Source of the DNA: S5-A14a sp022766365 | GTDB taxonomy: Bacteria; Bacillota; Clostridia; Peptostreptococcales; Anaerovoracaceae | Assembly: GCA_050313295.1 (NCBI GenBank) | Contig: JBNPLD010000022.1 | DNA: 21,271 bases | Reading direction: 5' to 3' (one strand) | Shown here: in pieces, positions 1-7,632 of the stretch | Layout of the letters: each line of letters begins with the position of its first letter | Position numbering within the stretch: position 1 is the stretch's first letter | Program-made: the position numbers and the translations under genes | Notes under the pieces: generated by a model | The model's input: only the letters and a program-made list of their open reading frames with translations | Databases searched by the model: none | What the model was told of the DNA's origin: nothing

Positions 1-54
1 GATGTCCAACTTCATTTTACAATCGGCGGTAATATTTATGACACAAAACAAACA

Positions 55-100
55 GCCTCATCTTCATAATGCATTCATTTGCAATTATCAAAAATGAGGC
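55..100 (-). terminator. Hairpin terminator of the peptidase operon
   Basis: Arms 55-64 and 91-100 pair (GCCTCATCTT against AAAATGAGGC, with one wobble). Read on the minus strand, the stem is followed by a T/G-rich tract (about 54 down to 36). It lies just past the stop of the dipeptidase gene at 136, where the minus-strand operon should end. The loop is long (26 nt), which makes it a weaker hairpin than most. Confidence 0.6.
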
Positions 101-135
101 CATTAAAATTATTTACTATGACAAATTTATCTTAA

Positions 136-1089
136 TTATTTACTTGGCAATACATCGTTTATAACTCTCAGAGCATTCTCATGTGAAATTTTGTCTATTT
201 CATCATCTGTAAAGTGCTTTTGCATTCTCTCAAGCAATTTTGAAAAGCCGCTGTAGTTTATCAATTCTCCATTGTCCTCAATCCCATCAAAGTCTGATCC
301 GAATCCCAGCGCATCAATACCTGCCTTTGATTTCATATAAAGCAGGTGTTTGATGATTACATCAATGGTTGCAGGCTCTCCATCATCTCTGAGGAATGAT
401 TTTTCAAAGTTGACACCAACAACGCCACCCTTATTTCCGAGTTCCTTCAATTGCAAATCTGTCAGGTTTCTTCTATGATTACACAGAGATTTTGCGCATG
501 AATGAGATGCGACAAATGGCTTATCGGAATATTTACATACATCGAAGAATAGCTTTTCTGATCCATGAGATACGTCAATTAGCATACCAAGATTGTTCAT
601 CTCTCTTACAACATCTATTCCAAAATCTTTCAGTCCCATCGCATTCTTCTCAGGGTCATCACTACAAGGATATCCTATTGAGTTCTCAAAATTCCAAGTT
701 AAGGTTATAAGCCTTACTCCCATATCAAAGACTTTGTGTAGACGCTCAATATCACCCTCAAGCAGTACTCCATCCTCAATTGTGAGCATTGACGATATCT
801 TGCTGGCTTTACTATTTTGTTCTATATCTCCCTTGCACAAAACAGGAGCAACAATATTCTCGAAACTCTTCAGCTGTTCCCCATAGTATGAATGCACTTT
901 TTCGAAGAGTTCCCAAGCTGTCATATATTTTTGCTCTATTGGAGACATAAATATAGCGAAAAACTGTGCTAGGCAATTATTGTCTTTGAGCAAATCAAGT
1001 TTAATCGACAAGTCAATATCCTTTAGAGGCTTGTTCTTTCTCCACGCTTCAAGCATAGTGTCGCAGTGCATGTCAATTAATTTATTCAT
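136..1089 (-). CDS. Membrane dipeptidase, peptidase family M19
   Basis: This 317-aa protein is a zinc dipeptidase of the renal dipeptidase (M19) family. These enzymes hydrolyse dipeptides and characteristically tolerate a D-residue at the C-terminal position. Visible motifs are HCD at residues 8-10 (HxD metal ligands), the TIEDG glutamate, SHG and SHS histidines in the middle, and GFGSDFDG near the C-terminus. The length is normal for bacterial members. No signal peptide is seen, so it is probably cytoplasmic. The start is supported by TAGGAGGAGCA directly before ATG. It is the last gene of the minus-strand operon, 8 nt after lysA, with its ribosome site formed around the lysA stop codon. The neighbours suggest L,D-dipeptides released from murein as substrate; that is inference. 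Confidence 0.9.
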   Translation of the reverse strand: MNKLIDMHCDTMLEAWRKNKPLKDIDLSIKLDLLKDNNCLAQFFAIFMSPIEQKYMTAWELFEKVHSYYGEQLKSFENIVAPVLCKGDIEQNSKASKISSMLTIEDGVLLEGDIERLHKVFDMGVRLITLTWNFENSIGYPCSDDPEKNAMGLKDFGIDVVREMNNLGMLIDVSHGSEKLFFDVCKYSDKPFVASHSCAKSLCNHRRNLTDLQLKELGNKGGVVGVNFEKSFLRDDGEPATIDVIIKHLLYMKSKAGIDALGFGSDFDGIEDNGELINYSGFSKLLERMQKHFTDDEIDKISHENALRVINDVLPSK

Positions 1090-1097
1090 TGCTCCTC

Positions 1098-2381
1098 CTA
1101 AATTTCTTCTCTAGTCATATCTTCAAAGGTTTGTCGTCTAACCACTAATTCAGCCTTACCATCTTTAACGGCTACGACTGCCGGCTTAGGTATTTTGTTG
1201 TAATTGCTAGCCATTGAATAACCATAAGCGCCAGTTGAAAGTATAGCGATAATATCGCCCATTTCAGTTCTTGGCAGTTCAATGTTTTTGATGAGTATAT
1301 CACCCGATTCGCAACATTTACCGCAAATTGAAACCACTTCTTTGTCAGGATAATTATTATCCGCCTTATTCGCAACTATTGCTGTGTACTCTGCCTGATA
1401 GAGAGCTGGCCTGATATTATCTGCCATACCACCATCAACTGAGACATACTTGATCAAGTCTTTAATTTCCTTAATCTCTCCAACTGAGTAGAGAGTAATC
1501 CCAGCCTCTGCAACGATGCTCCTGCCTGGTTCTATTGCTACAGTTGGCATAGATTTGTTATTTTCTTGGAAAAAGTCTGCGATTGCCTCCATTATTGGAT
1601 CTAAGAAGTAGCTGAATGGTTTTCTCTCTTCATCTATGTACTTCGCTCCGAAGCCTCCTCCGACATTCAATTCTTCAATATCCCAATTCGTTTCTTTGTT
1701 CACTAATAGAAATAAATCTAAAACTTTATTTAGTGCCTCTAGGTGGTATTCATTTTCAAACAATTGCGAGCCTACATGAAAATGGAATCCTTTGAGGTGT
1801 ATATGCTCCGAAGCCAAGGCTTTCTTTACAATCGGCAACACGGTTTCTTCGTCTGCGGTAAATCCGAATTTAGAATCCTTCTTACCTGTAACAATATAAT
1901 CATGGCTTGATGTTTTAACACCTGGTGTCAGCCGAAGAAGTATCTCAGTTTTCTTATTCTTTTTCTTGCATATATCCTCTATCAAGTCTAGTTCGTGAAA
2001 ACCGTCAACAATTATACGACCCACACCGTAGTCTATTGCTTCTTCCAATTCTGTATAAAGCTTATTATTCCCGTTAAACTCAATTTTTTCAGGCGAAATA
2101 CCCGCTTTTATAGCAGTATATAATTCCCCACCAGAAACAACGTCGACACAAATATTTTGCTTCTTTATCAGCCTCCCCATGTAAAGTGGGAAGAATGCTT
2201 TCGCTGCATACGCAATTCTGACATTTTGATATTTATCTAAAAAGCATTCCTTGAGTTCATTTATCCTATTCAAAATTTCATTCTCGGACACAACGTAAAG
2301 TGGCGTGCCATACTCTTTTGCTAATTCTACCGTGTCACATCCATCAAAAAATAATTTATTATTTTTTATTTCTATTTCCAT
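1098..2381 (-). CDS. lysA: Diaminopimelate decarboxylase
   Basis: This 427-aa fold-III PLP enzyme decarboxylates meso-diaminopimelate to L-lysine. PLP lysine K61 lies in YAAKAF, followed by HFHVGSQ, GGGFG (phosphate loop), EPGRS, CGKCCESGD (catalytic Cys region) and GAYGYSM. The length matches bacterial LysA. An AAGGA sits 9 nt before the ATG. An 87-nt gap separates it from the LD-carboxypeptidase gene upstream, so an internal promoter is possible, but none is convincing. Being placed among peptidases rather than dap biosynthesis genes suggests use of DAP released from murein peptides. A related decarboxylase of other diamino acids or of a D-amino acid cannot be excluded from motifs alone. 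Confidence 0.92.
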   Translation of the reverse strand: MEIEIKNNKLFFDGCDTVELAKEYGTPLYVVSENEILNRINELKECFLDKYQNVRIAYAAKAFFPLYMGRLIKKQNICVDVVSGGELYTAIKAGISPEKIEFNGNNKLYTELEEAIDYGVGRIIVDGFHELDLIEDICKKKNKKTEILLRLTPGVKTSSHDYIVTGKKDSKFGFTADEETVLPIVKKALASEHIHLKGFHFHVGSQLFENEYHLEALNKVLDLFLLVNKETNWDIEELNVGGGFGAKYIDEERKPFSYFLDPIMEAIADFFQENNKSMPTVAIEPGRSIVAEAGITLYSVGEIKEIKDLIKYVSVDGGMADNIRPALYQAEYTAIVANKADNNYPDKEVVSICGKCCESGDILIKNIELPRTEMGDIIAILSTGAYGYSMASNYNKIPKPAVVAVKDGKAELVVRRQTFEDMTREEI

Positions 2382-2468
2382 ATACCATATTCCTTCTTAC
2401 TTATTATCAATTCTGCTAAAACATGCTCCTTGATTTTGTTTCTATAAGATTTTGTTTCTCGAGCATTG

Positions 2469-3389
2469 CTAACATTCAAAAGTTAAAATTTCTTTTGATT
2501 TTGTATCAATAGTGCATGTGGCACCGATCGGTAAAGTTAGGTTTGGCTTGCCATGTCCAGATTGAATATTGTAAACCATAGGAAAATCAAAGTCTCTTAA
2601 GGCATCCCCTATAGATTCGATTGCACCAAAAGTCTCGTCATCAGGATTTGTAATCTCTGTAAACTGGCCCAAAATCACCCCAGCGCATTCATCGAATTTG
2701 CCGGAATTTCTAAGATGGTATATCCACTTATCAATCTTACTTAAAGGCTCACCAACCTCTTCAATGAAAATTATTCTATTTTTCGATTCAAATTCGTATG
2801 GTGTTCCTACGGATGCTGACAAAAGGGACAAGTTCCCTCCAGACAATCTGCCTTCTGCTTTACCATCCCTAAGAATTTCTATTGCATAATCGGCGTTTTT
2901 AAAGTTTAAAATCTTATCTTGATTTGGTTCTTTTACCATTCTCAATAGGGATTCTTTGCTAAAATCATTAAAATCAATCATGTTGCTCAGAACCATTGGT
3001 CCATGATATGTTACAAAATCGCAGTCTTTGCTGAACGCATTCAATAAATTTGTAACATCGCTATATCCAACAAAAACCTTTGGATTTTTAGAAATTAAAT
3101 CATAATCAAGATACTGCATTATTCTTGAGCTGCCATCGCCGCCCCTTATGCAGAAAATGCCATCAATCTCGTCATCTTCAAACATCTTATTGACCCAGTA
3201 TGCTCTGGCTTTTTCATCACCAGCCATATATCCGGCATAAGTATCATTGATATTTTCTGCAAAAACAGGTTCAAAGCCTAGTTTTTCAACGCTTTCTTTG
3301 CATTTGATGACATCCTCTGCCTTAATTTTCGAGCTTGGACAAACCAGCCCTATTTTGTCACCCTCGCGGAGTTTTTTTGGAAAAATCAT
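2469..3389 (-). CDS. LD-carboxypeptidase, peptidase family S66
   Basis: This 306-aa serine peptidase of the LdcA/MccF family trims the D-amino acid from the L-centre of murein tetrapeptides (Lys or DAP to D-Ala). The Ser-Glu-His triad is visible: S110 in VGYSDVT, E210 in IFIEE, H279 in QSGHGKPN. The N-terminus FPKKLREGDKIGLVCPSS is the family's usual opening, so I start at the ATG ending at 3389 rather than 18 nt further upstream, where the ORF would overlap spmB. This ATG follows the spmB stop by one base and has no strong ribosome site of its own, so translation is probably coupled to spmB. No signal peptide: cytoplasmic recycling type. Confidence 0.88.
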   Translation of the reverse strand: MIFPKKLREGDKIGLVCPSSKIKAEDVIKCKESVEKLGFEPVFAENINDTYAGYMAGDEKARAYWVNKMFEDDEIDGIFCIRGGDGSSRIMQYLDYDLISKNPKVFVGYSDVTNLLNAFSKDCDFVTYHGPMVLSNMIDFNDFSKESLLRMVKEPNQDKILNFKNADYAIEILRDGKAEGRLSGGNLSLLSASVGTPYEFESKNRIIFIEEVGEPLSKIDKWIYHLRNSGKFDECAGVILGQFTEITNPDDETFGAIESIGDALRDFDFPMVYNIQSGHGKPNLTLPIGATCTIDTKSKEILTFEC

Positions 3390-3390
3390 A

Positions 3391-3924
3391 TTAATACCAC
3401 ATTGCATTTACGATAACTGTAGCGGCAATTAATGATGCTAAATCTCCCAAAAGACCAGCTGCAATTGACTGTCTAACATTAGTAACACCTATAGCTCCAA
3501 AATATACTGCAACTACATAGAATGTTGTCTCTGTTGAACCAAGTGCAACTCCTGCAATTCTACCTATCTGAGATTGTGTTCCATACTCTTTGATAAGGTC
3601 AACCATCATTCCCTCAGCTCCACCACCTGAGAACGATCTCATGATGCCCATAGGAAGAACTTCTCCAGGCATGCCTATTAAACTTGTTACAGGATTTATC
3701 ACACTAACTAGCCAATCCATTGCACCAGATGCTCTGAACATTCCGATAGCACATAGCATAGCTACAAGATAAGGAATAATCATTACGGCTGTCTTAAAAC
3801 CTTCTTTTGCTCCTTCAGTAAATACCGAATAAACCGGTACCTTCTTAGTAATAGCATAAAAACAAACTACAGCAACTACAACAGGTATTGCCCAAGTCGA
3901 TATTAGTTCTAATACATGTGTCAT
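3391..3924 (-). CDS. SpmB-like membrane protein (nucleoside recognition/Gate domain)
   Basis: This 177-aa multi-pass membrane protein resembles spore maturation protein B. It has several hydrophobic helices and the typical stretch with IMRSFSGGGAEGMM and GSTETTFYVVAVYFGAIG. It always pairs with SpmA-type proteins. The start lies one base after the spmA-like stop (GTAAAATG) with a GGAGAAG ribosome site inside the spmA tail, so the pair is translationally coupled. In Bacillus the pair acts in spore core dehydration. In E. coli the homologues YjiG/YjiH sit beside an isoaspartyl dipeptidase gene, which supports a transport or amino-acid-related role here among peptidases; that role is inference. 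Confidence 0.85.
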   Translation of the reverse strand: MTHVLELISTWAIPVVVAVVCFYAITKKVPVYSVFTEGAKEGFKTAVMIIPYLVAMLCAIGMFRASGAMDWLVSVINPVTSLIGMPGEVLPMGIMRSFSGGGAEGMMVDLIKEYGTQSQIGRIAGVALGSTETTFYVVAVYFGAIGVTNVRQSIAAGLLGDLASLIAATVIVNAMWY

Positions 3925-3925
3925 T

Positions 3926-4654
3926 TTACTTCTCCTTATCTACACCCTTATTCGGAGTTATTACTTCTTCCTTGCCGAAATTCTCAGGTAAAACAATAGG
4001 ATCATCGCCTATATAGTCTTCGTTAATTTCTAAAGTTCCAGCAGCAATTTCACTTTGAATTACATTCTCCCATTTCCATCTCTTTGTCTTTCCGAATACA
4101 ATTGTGAAAAAGATACCAACAACTGTAGAAATAGTAGTAGCTATAATAACAGGGGCGATTATCTCAGATGCTCCTGCAGCCTGTACTCCTGCACGAAGAC
4201 CGATTGCGGTTACAGGTATAACTGTTATAGATGTTGTTGCTATAGCAAGTAGCATAACCTGTGCATCTGTAGCAATACGCTTAGTTGGGTTTAGAGTCTG
4301 TAGCTCCTGCATAGCCTTTAGTCCAAAAGGTGTGGCTGCATTACCGATTCCCAAAATATTAGCAGCAAAGTAAAGTGCCATTATTGAGTTGGCAGGATGA
4401 TCTGCGGGAACTCCTGGGAACAACTTCCTCATTACTGGTGATAATGCCTTACCTATCTTGTCACAAAGACCGGCATCCTCCATAACCTTCATAAGACCAC
4501 AAAAGAAACTCATAATTCCGATTAGGCCAAGCGAAATGTCGACTGCAGTGCCGGCAAAATCAAAAACATTATTAAGAACAGCATCCATCTTGCCTGTTAC
4601 ACCGCCCGCAATTACTGCAACTACAACAAATGCGACCCAGATATAATTCATCAT
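3926..4654 (-). CDS. SpmA-like membrane protein (nucleoside recognition/Gate domain)
   Basis: This 242-aa multi-pass membrane protein resembles spore maturation protein A. It has the family stretch around AANILGIGNAATPFGLKAM (about residues 93-111), further hydrophobic helices at 130-150 and 165-185, and a soluble acidic tail. It is the first gene of the minus-strand operon. ATG is preceded by AAGGAGG with about 9 nt spacing; a second ATG follows immediately. A sigma-54-type promoter lies about 50 bp upstream (4706-4721). Sporulation genes are not normally sigma-54 dependent, so a metabolic role together with the downstream peptidases is more likely than a sporulation role. The substrate is unknown. 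Confidence 0.85.
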   Translation of the reverse strand: MMNYIWVAFVVVAVIAGGVTGKMDAVLNNVFDFAGTAVDISLGLIGIMSFFCGLMKVMEDAGLCDKIGKALSPVMRKLFPGVPADHPANSIMALYFAANILGIGNAATPFGLKAMQELQTLNPTKRIATDAQVMLLAIATTSITVIPVTAIGLRAGVQAAGASEIIAPVIIATTISTVVGIFFTIVFGKTKRWKWENVIQSEIAAGTLEINEDYIGDDPIVLPENFGKEEVITPNKGVDKEK

Positions 4655-4705
4655 AATTTTTTACCTCCTTAAAAATTTATATGAATATTTTATATTTATT
4701 TATGA

Positions 4706-4721
4706 AGCAATTTCTATGCCA
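4706..4721 (-). promoter_or_regulatory. Sigma-54 (-24/-12) promoter
   Basis: On the minus strand the sequence reads TGGCAT, AGAAA, TTGCTT. The invariant GG (4720-4719) and GC (4708-4707) are separated by exactly 10 nt, as in the sigma-54 consensus TGGCAC-N5-TTGCW. The predicted start is about 4695, giving a leader of about 40 nt before spmA-like, with AAGGAGG inside. A sigma-54 activator is encoded in the same window (8750-10139). Confidence 0.8.
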
Positions 4722-4855
4722 CAAAGATATCTGCATCAAAAGCCACAAATCTCAGTAAAAATTCATTTTTTATATTTTCTTTACCGAAATCTTTGCTTTA
4801 TTTTTCCTTTTTTTAGGACAGTGATTCCCGTTTCCAGAACAACACCCGCATTTTC

Positions 4856-4873
4856 TATCAAATAGCCTTGATA
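4856..4873. promoter_or_regulatory. Candidate upstream activator site (inverted repeat)
   Basis: TATCAA (4856-4861) and TTGATA (4868-4873) are perfect arms separated by 6 nt. The centre is about 170 bp upstream of the predicted sigma-54 start, within the usual range for enhancer-binding proteins, and about 58 bp upstream of the divergent sigma-A start. A half copy TATCAAAT recurs at 4921. Binding by the local activator is inference; short A/T-rich repeats also arise by chance. Confidence 0.35.
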
Positions 4874-4887
4874 TTTGCACAATATTT

Positions 4888-4916
4888 TTGCATGATTCTT
4901 GCTTAAAAGATATAAT
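4888..4916 (+). promoter_or_regulatory. Sigma-A-type promoter of the divergent plus-strand genes
   Basis: A perfect -10 TATAAT (4911-4916) lies 17 nt downstream of TTGCAT (4888-4893), a partial -35. The predicted start is near 4923, followed by a good AGGAGG site before the ATG at 4950. This gives the divergent genes a housekeeping promoter, in contrast with the sigma-54 promoter on the other strand. Confidence 0.6.
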
Positions 4917-4949
4917 AGAATATCAAATTGAAATTTAACAGGAGGCAAT

Positions 4950-5555
4950 ATGTTTAATAAAAGAGTTCGTTATGTTAATACCAGTCTGTCCAAACAGTTT
5001 TTCTTATTTATGGTTTTGATTTACATAATATTAAGACTTACCTTGGTCCTTCAAATTGTATTCTACGGTATCACAAAATATTCTGAGCAAATGAATATTC
5101 CTCTGACATTAATTCTCATGTTTGCACTCTTGCTGCTTTGCCTTTTTCTTATGCTAGGCCATAGATTTTTTTCCATTGAATATGATGAAAATCAAATTGT
5201 ATATAAAAAATTCAACAAGATTGCAGGCTCAATCAATATAGACGAAATTAGCAGAGCTATATTTGACAAAAAAAACATAAAATTTTTCAAGAATCCCGAA
5301 GCCGACCCTGAAAATCCAAGTTTAACAATACCTTTATTTAAATTCGGAAAAGTTCAAGCCATAGAAATGAATAATTTCTATAATTTCATTAAATCGATAG
5401 ATGGTATTATGATTGAGAAGAGATTTAAAGTTCTGCCCGGATACGATAAGAAACAAAAATACATATCCGCGCTCTATATCTTTCTAGCAGTTTGTGTGTT
5501 TATTAATTACGCAACACCGATAAAGGCTATAGTTGTTTTGTTACAAGCTCACTAG
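4950..5555 (+). CDS. Membrane protein of unknown function
   Basis: This 201-aa protein has two N-terminal hydrophobic helices (about residues 15-38 and 50-70), a soluble central region and a C-terminal helix (about 170-195). The central part (GHRFFSIEYDENQIVYKKF, then ISRAIFDKKNIKFF) has the look of a PH-like or YdbT-type membrane-anchored beta domain, but I do not recognise the family. ATG is preceded by ACAGGAGGCAAT, a strong site. It is divergent from the sigma-54 operon and 60 bp upstream of the VanX-type gene, with which it may be cotranscribed. A link to peptide metabolism rests on position only. Confidence 0.7.
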   Translation: MFNKRVRYVNTSLSKQFFLFMVLIYIILRLTLVLQIVFYGITKYSEQMNIPLTLILMFALLLLCLFLMLGHRFFSIEYDENQIVYKKFNKIAGSINIDEISRAIFDKKNIKFFKNPEADPENPSLTIPLFKFGKVQAIEMNNFYNFIKSIDGIMIEKRFKVLPGYDKKQKYISALYIFLAVCVFINYATPIKAIVVLLQAH

Positions 5556-5615
5556 ATTCAAGATCTGCTCATTAACACAATATTTGAGAAATAAGTTTAA
5601 CAGGGAGTTGATTGA

Positions 5616-6179
5616 ATGATTTTCAGATACAAGCACTTGGTCAGATTACTTGATCTTGATGATGAATTTATTATAGATTTGCAATACTATACATCGTCTA
5701 ATTTCTTTAAGAAAAAATTCTATAATGAGAATGAATGTTTTTTAAATGAATCTACCGCACTCAGACTAATCAAGGCCAAGAATGCGTTTAAAAGAGAAGG
5801 GCTCTTAGTCAAAATATGGGATGCATACCGGCCTGTCAGCGTGCAAGCGAAAATGTGGGAGACACTGCCTGATAATAATTACGTTGCATATCCTCCGTCA
5901 AAAGACAACAAAACATATAAATATTCACATATGAACGGCCAGTGCGTAGACCTGACATTATTAGATAAAAATTATAGAAATGTACCAATGCCTACTGCTT
6001 TCGATGATTTTAGTGAGAAGGCAGGACTTGACAACAACCCAGACGGCATAGAAAAGAGCAACGCTTTGCTTTTAAAAGATAAGATGATAGAATGCGGATT
6101 TACACCATATAAAAATGAATGGTGGCACTTCTACGACAAGAATGAGGAACCCAAAGAATATTTAGATTTTATCTTTTGA
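5616..6179 (+). CDS. D-alanyl-D-alanine dipeptidase, VanX type (M15D)
   Basis: This 187-aa zinc dipeptidase hydrolyses free D-Ala-D-Ala. Zn ligands H105 and D112 lie in SHMNGQCVD and H171 in EWWHFY. E168 of EWWH is the catalytic base and R72 in AYRPVS is the transition-state arginine. All are conserved, and the length (187 versus about 200) is normal. AGGGAG precedes the ATG. No vanA/B-type ligase, vanH or vanS/R lies nearby, so this is most likely a metabolic, DdpX-like enzyme that supplies D-Ala from murein peptides, not a glycopeptide resistance gene. The alanine racemase two genes downstream would convert the product. The stop overlaps the 3' end of the convergent small gene by 18 bp. Confidence 0.9.
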   Translation: MIFRYKHLVRLLDLDDEFIIDLQYYTSSNFFKKKFYNENECFLNESTALRLIKAKNAFKREGLLVKIWDAYRPVSVQAKMWETLPDNNYVAYPPSKDNKTYKYSHMNGQCVDLTLLDKNYRNVPMPTAFDDFSEKAGLDNNPDGIEKSNALLLKDKMIECGFTPYKNEWWHFYDKNEEPKEYLDFIF

Positions 6180-6353
6180 GTCCTCGCAGCTGCCATCAGC
6201 TTCATCAGATTTTACAGGCTTCTTTGCTTCGCCAGGCCCTATATTTTGCTTCTTCATCAGTAGGCTTAGCAAACTATCTTCTCCACTTTTTAGGAGAAAC
6301 ACAAAAGACAATATAATAATTACTAAACCTATAGCTATTTTGATTATCACCAT
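6162..6353 (-). CDS. Small single-pass membrane protein, unknown
   Basis: This 63-aa protein has an N-terminal hydrophobic helix (about residues 3-22, IKIAIGLVIIILSFVFLL) followed by a charged, Lys/Glu/Asp-rich cytoplasmic or exported tail. A full AGGAGG (minus strand, 6372-6367) lies 13 nt before the ATG, which is longer than ideal; an in-frame ATT sits 7 nt from it. The gene lies on the strand opposite its neighbours and overlaps the vanX-type gene tail to tail. I do not recognise the family. The membrane helix and Shine-Dalgarno favour a real gene over a chance ORF. Confidence 0.55.
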   Translation of the reverse strand: MVIIKIAIGLVIIILSFVFLLKSGEDSLLSLLMKKQNIGPGEAKKPVKSDEADGSCEDSKDKI

Positions 6354-6435
6354 TTTAATACTAAATCCTCCTGATAGTGAGTCGTAGAATATTTTCCACT
6401 TGCGTAGTCTTTATTTTAACTGAAAGGAATAGCAA

Positions 6436-7632
6436 ATGTCAAAAAATTTAACAAAAGCAATTGATGAAGAAATCAACAAAATATATCCCGAAATCATAAA
6501 AATCCGAAATCACATACATGAGAATCCTGAACTCAGCGAACAGGAATACAATACATCGGAATATATATGCAATATATTAAGTTCCAACGACATAGAATTT
6601 ACAAGAATGAAAAAGAACAACGGAATTTGTGCTGTTATCAGAGGGCAAGATGATAAGCCATGCGTTGGAATCAGAGCAGACATGGACGCCTTGCCAATCA
6701 ACGAAGATGTGGAGTGGGCACATAAGTCGAAATCTCCAAATATTATGCATGCATGCGGACACGATATTCATACATCCATCTTGCTCGGCACAGCAATTAT
6801 TTTGAAATCTCATTCAGACAATCTTAAGGGAAGCGTAAAATTCTTCTTCCAACCTGCCGAGGAAACTGTAGGTGGTGCGAATTCAATGATAAGTGAGGGT
6901 GTTCTTGAAAGTCCAAAAGTTGATTATGCAATCGCCTTGCACATAGATCCAAGCCTCGATGTTGGCACGGTAAACCTCTGTCCTGGACCACTTAACGGAG
7001 CATCTACTGAATTTGAAGTCAAGGTTTGTGGAAAATCATCACATGGCGCACATCCAAATATGGGAATTGATCCAATCATCATTTCATGCCATATCATTAC
7101 CTTGCTACAATCAGGATTAACACGCAAAATTGATCCAATACAACCCTCGCTAATAACGGTCGGACAGATACACGGAGGAAGCAAGGGAAATATAATACCC
7201 GACTCTGTCACATTTTCAGGCATAATCAGAAGCTTAAACGAATCAAACATTCCAAAGATTCAAGAAATAGTACAAAATATTTGCGAAGGCACTGCAAACG
7301 GCTTCGGCGCAACCATAGAAATAACTTTCAAAGATGGCTATCCAGCATTAACTAACAGCGAAGAATTATTCCCCTTTATCAAAAGCAGTTGTGAGCTAGC
7401 CCTTGGAGAGTCAAATGTTTTGTTGAACCAAGCGCCAAGTCTTGGTTGTGATGATTTCGCTTATTTTTCAAAGAGCGTCAAAAGTTTTTATTACGATTTG
7501 GGATGTAAAAAACGAGACTGCAAAACTTCCTATCCGCTGCACAGTTCAAAGCTTGATCCTGATCCAGAATGCATAAAATTCGGAATACAAACACAAGTGT
7601 ATTCAATATTAAAAATTATGGGAGAGCTGTGA
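6436..7632 (+). CDS. M20 family amidohydrolase (N-acyl-amino-acid or N-acetyl-DAP deacylase)
   Basis: This 398-aa metallo-amidase of the M20D group (hippurate hydrolase/N-acetyldiaminopimelate deacetylase/IAA-amino acid hydrolase) has its metal-site motifs intact: C107 and H109 in HACGHDIH, E142/E143 in QPAEE, H169 in ALHIDP and H369 in YPLHSS. The dimerisation lid follows GAHPNMGIDPI. AAAGGAA precedes the ATG. It overlaps the racemase gene by one base. Substrate specificity cannot be read from motifs. In this context N-acylated amino acids or acyl-DAP from peptide breakdown are plausible. Confidence 0.88.
   Translation: MSKNLTKAIDEEINKIYPEIIKIRNHIHENPELSEQEYNTSEYICNILSSNDIEFTRMKKNNGICAVIRGQDDKPCVGIRADMDALPINEDVEWAHKSKSPNIMHACGHDIHTSILLGTAIILKSHSDNLKGSVKFFFQPAEETVGGANSMISEGVLESPKVDYAIALHIDPSLDVGTVNLCPGPLNGASTEFEVKVCGKSSHGAHPNMGIDPIIISCHIITLLQSGLTRKIDPIQPSLITVGQIHGGSKGNIIPDSVTFSGIIRSLNESNIPKIQEIVQNICEGTANGFGATIEITFKDGYPALTNSEELFPFIKSSCELALGESNVLLNQAPSLGCDDFAYFSKSVKSFYYDLGCKKRDCKTSYPLHSSKLDPDPECIKFGIQTQVYSILKIMGEL

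Noticed and set aside
4888..4903. Possible second sigma-54 site on the plus strand (TTGCAT-N5-TTGCT)
   Set aside because: The -24 GG is not present (TG instead). The same bases serve better as a -35 for the perfect TATAAT 17 nt downstream.
7569..7631. Longer start for the alanine racemase
   Set aside because: The added residues lie inside the M20 gene in another frame and have no counterpart in racemases; the TGATG overlap gives a natural start.
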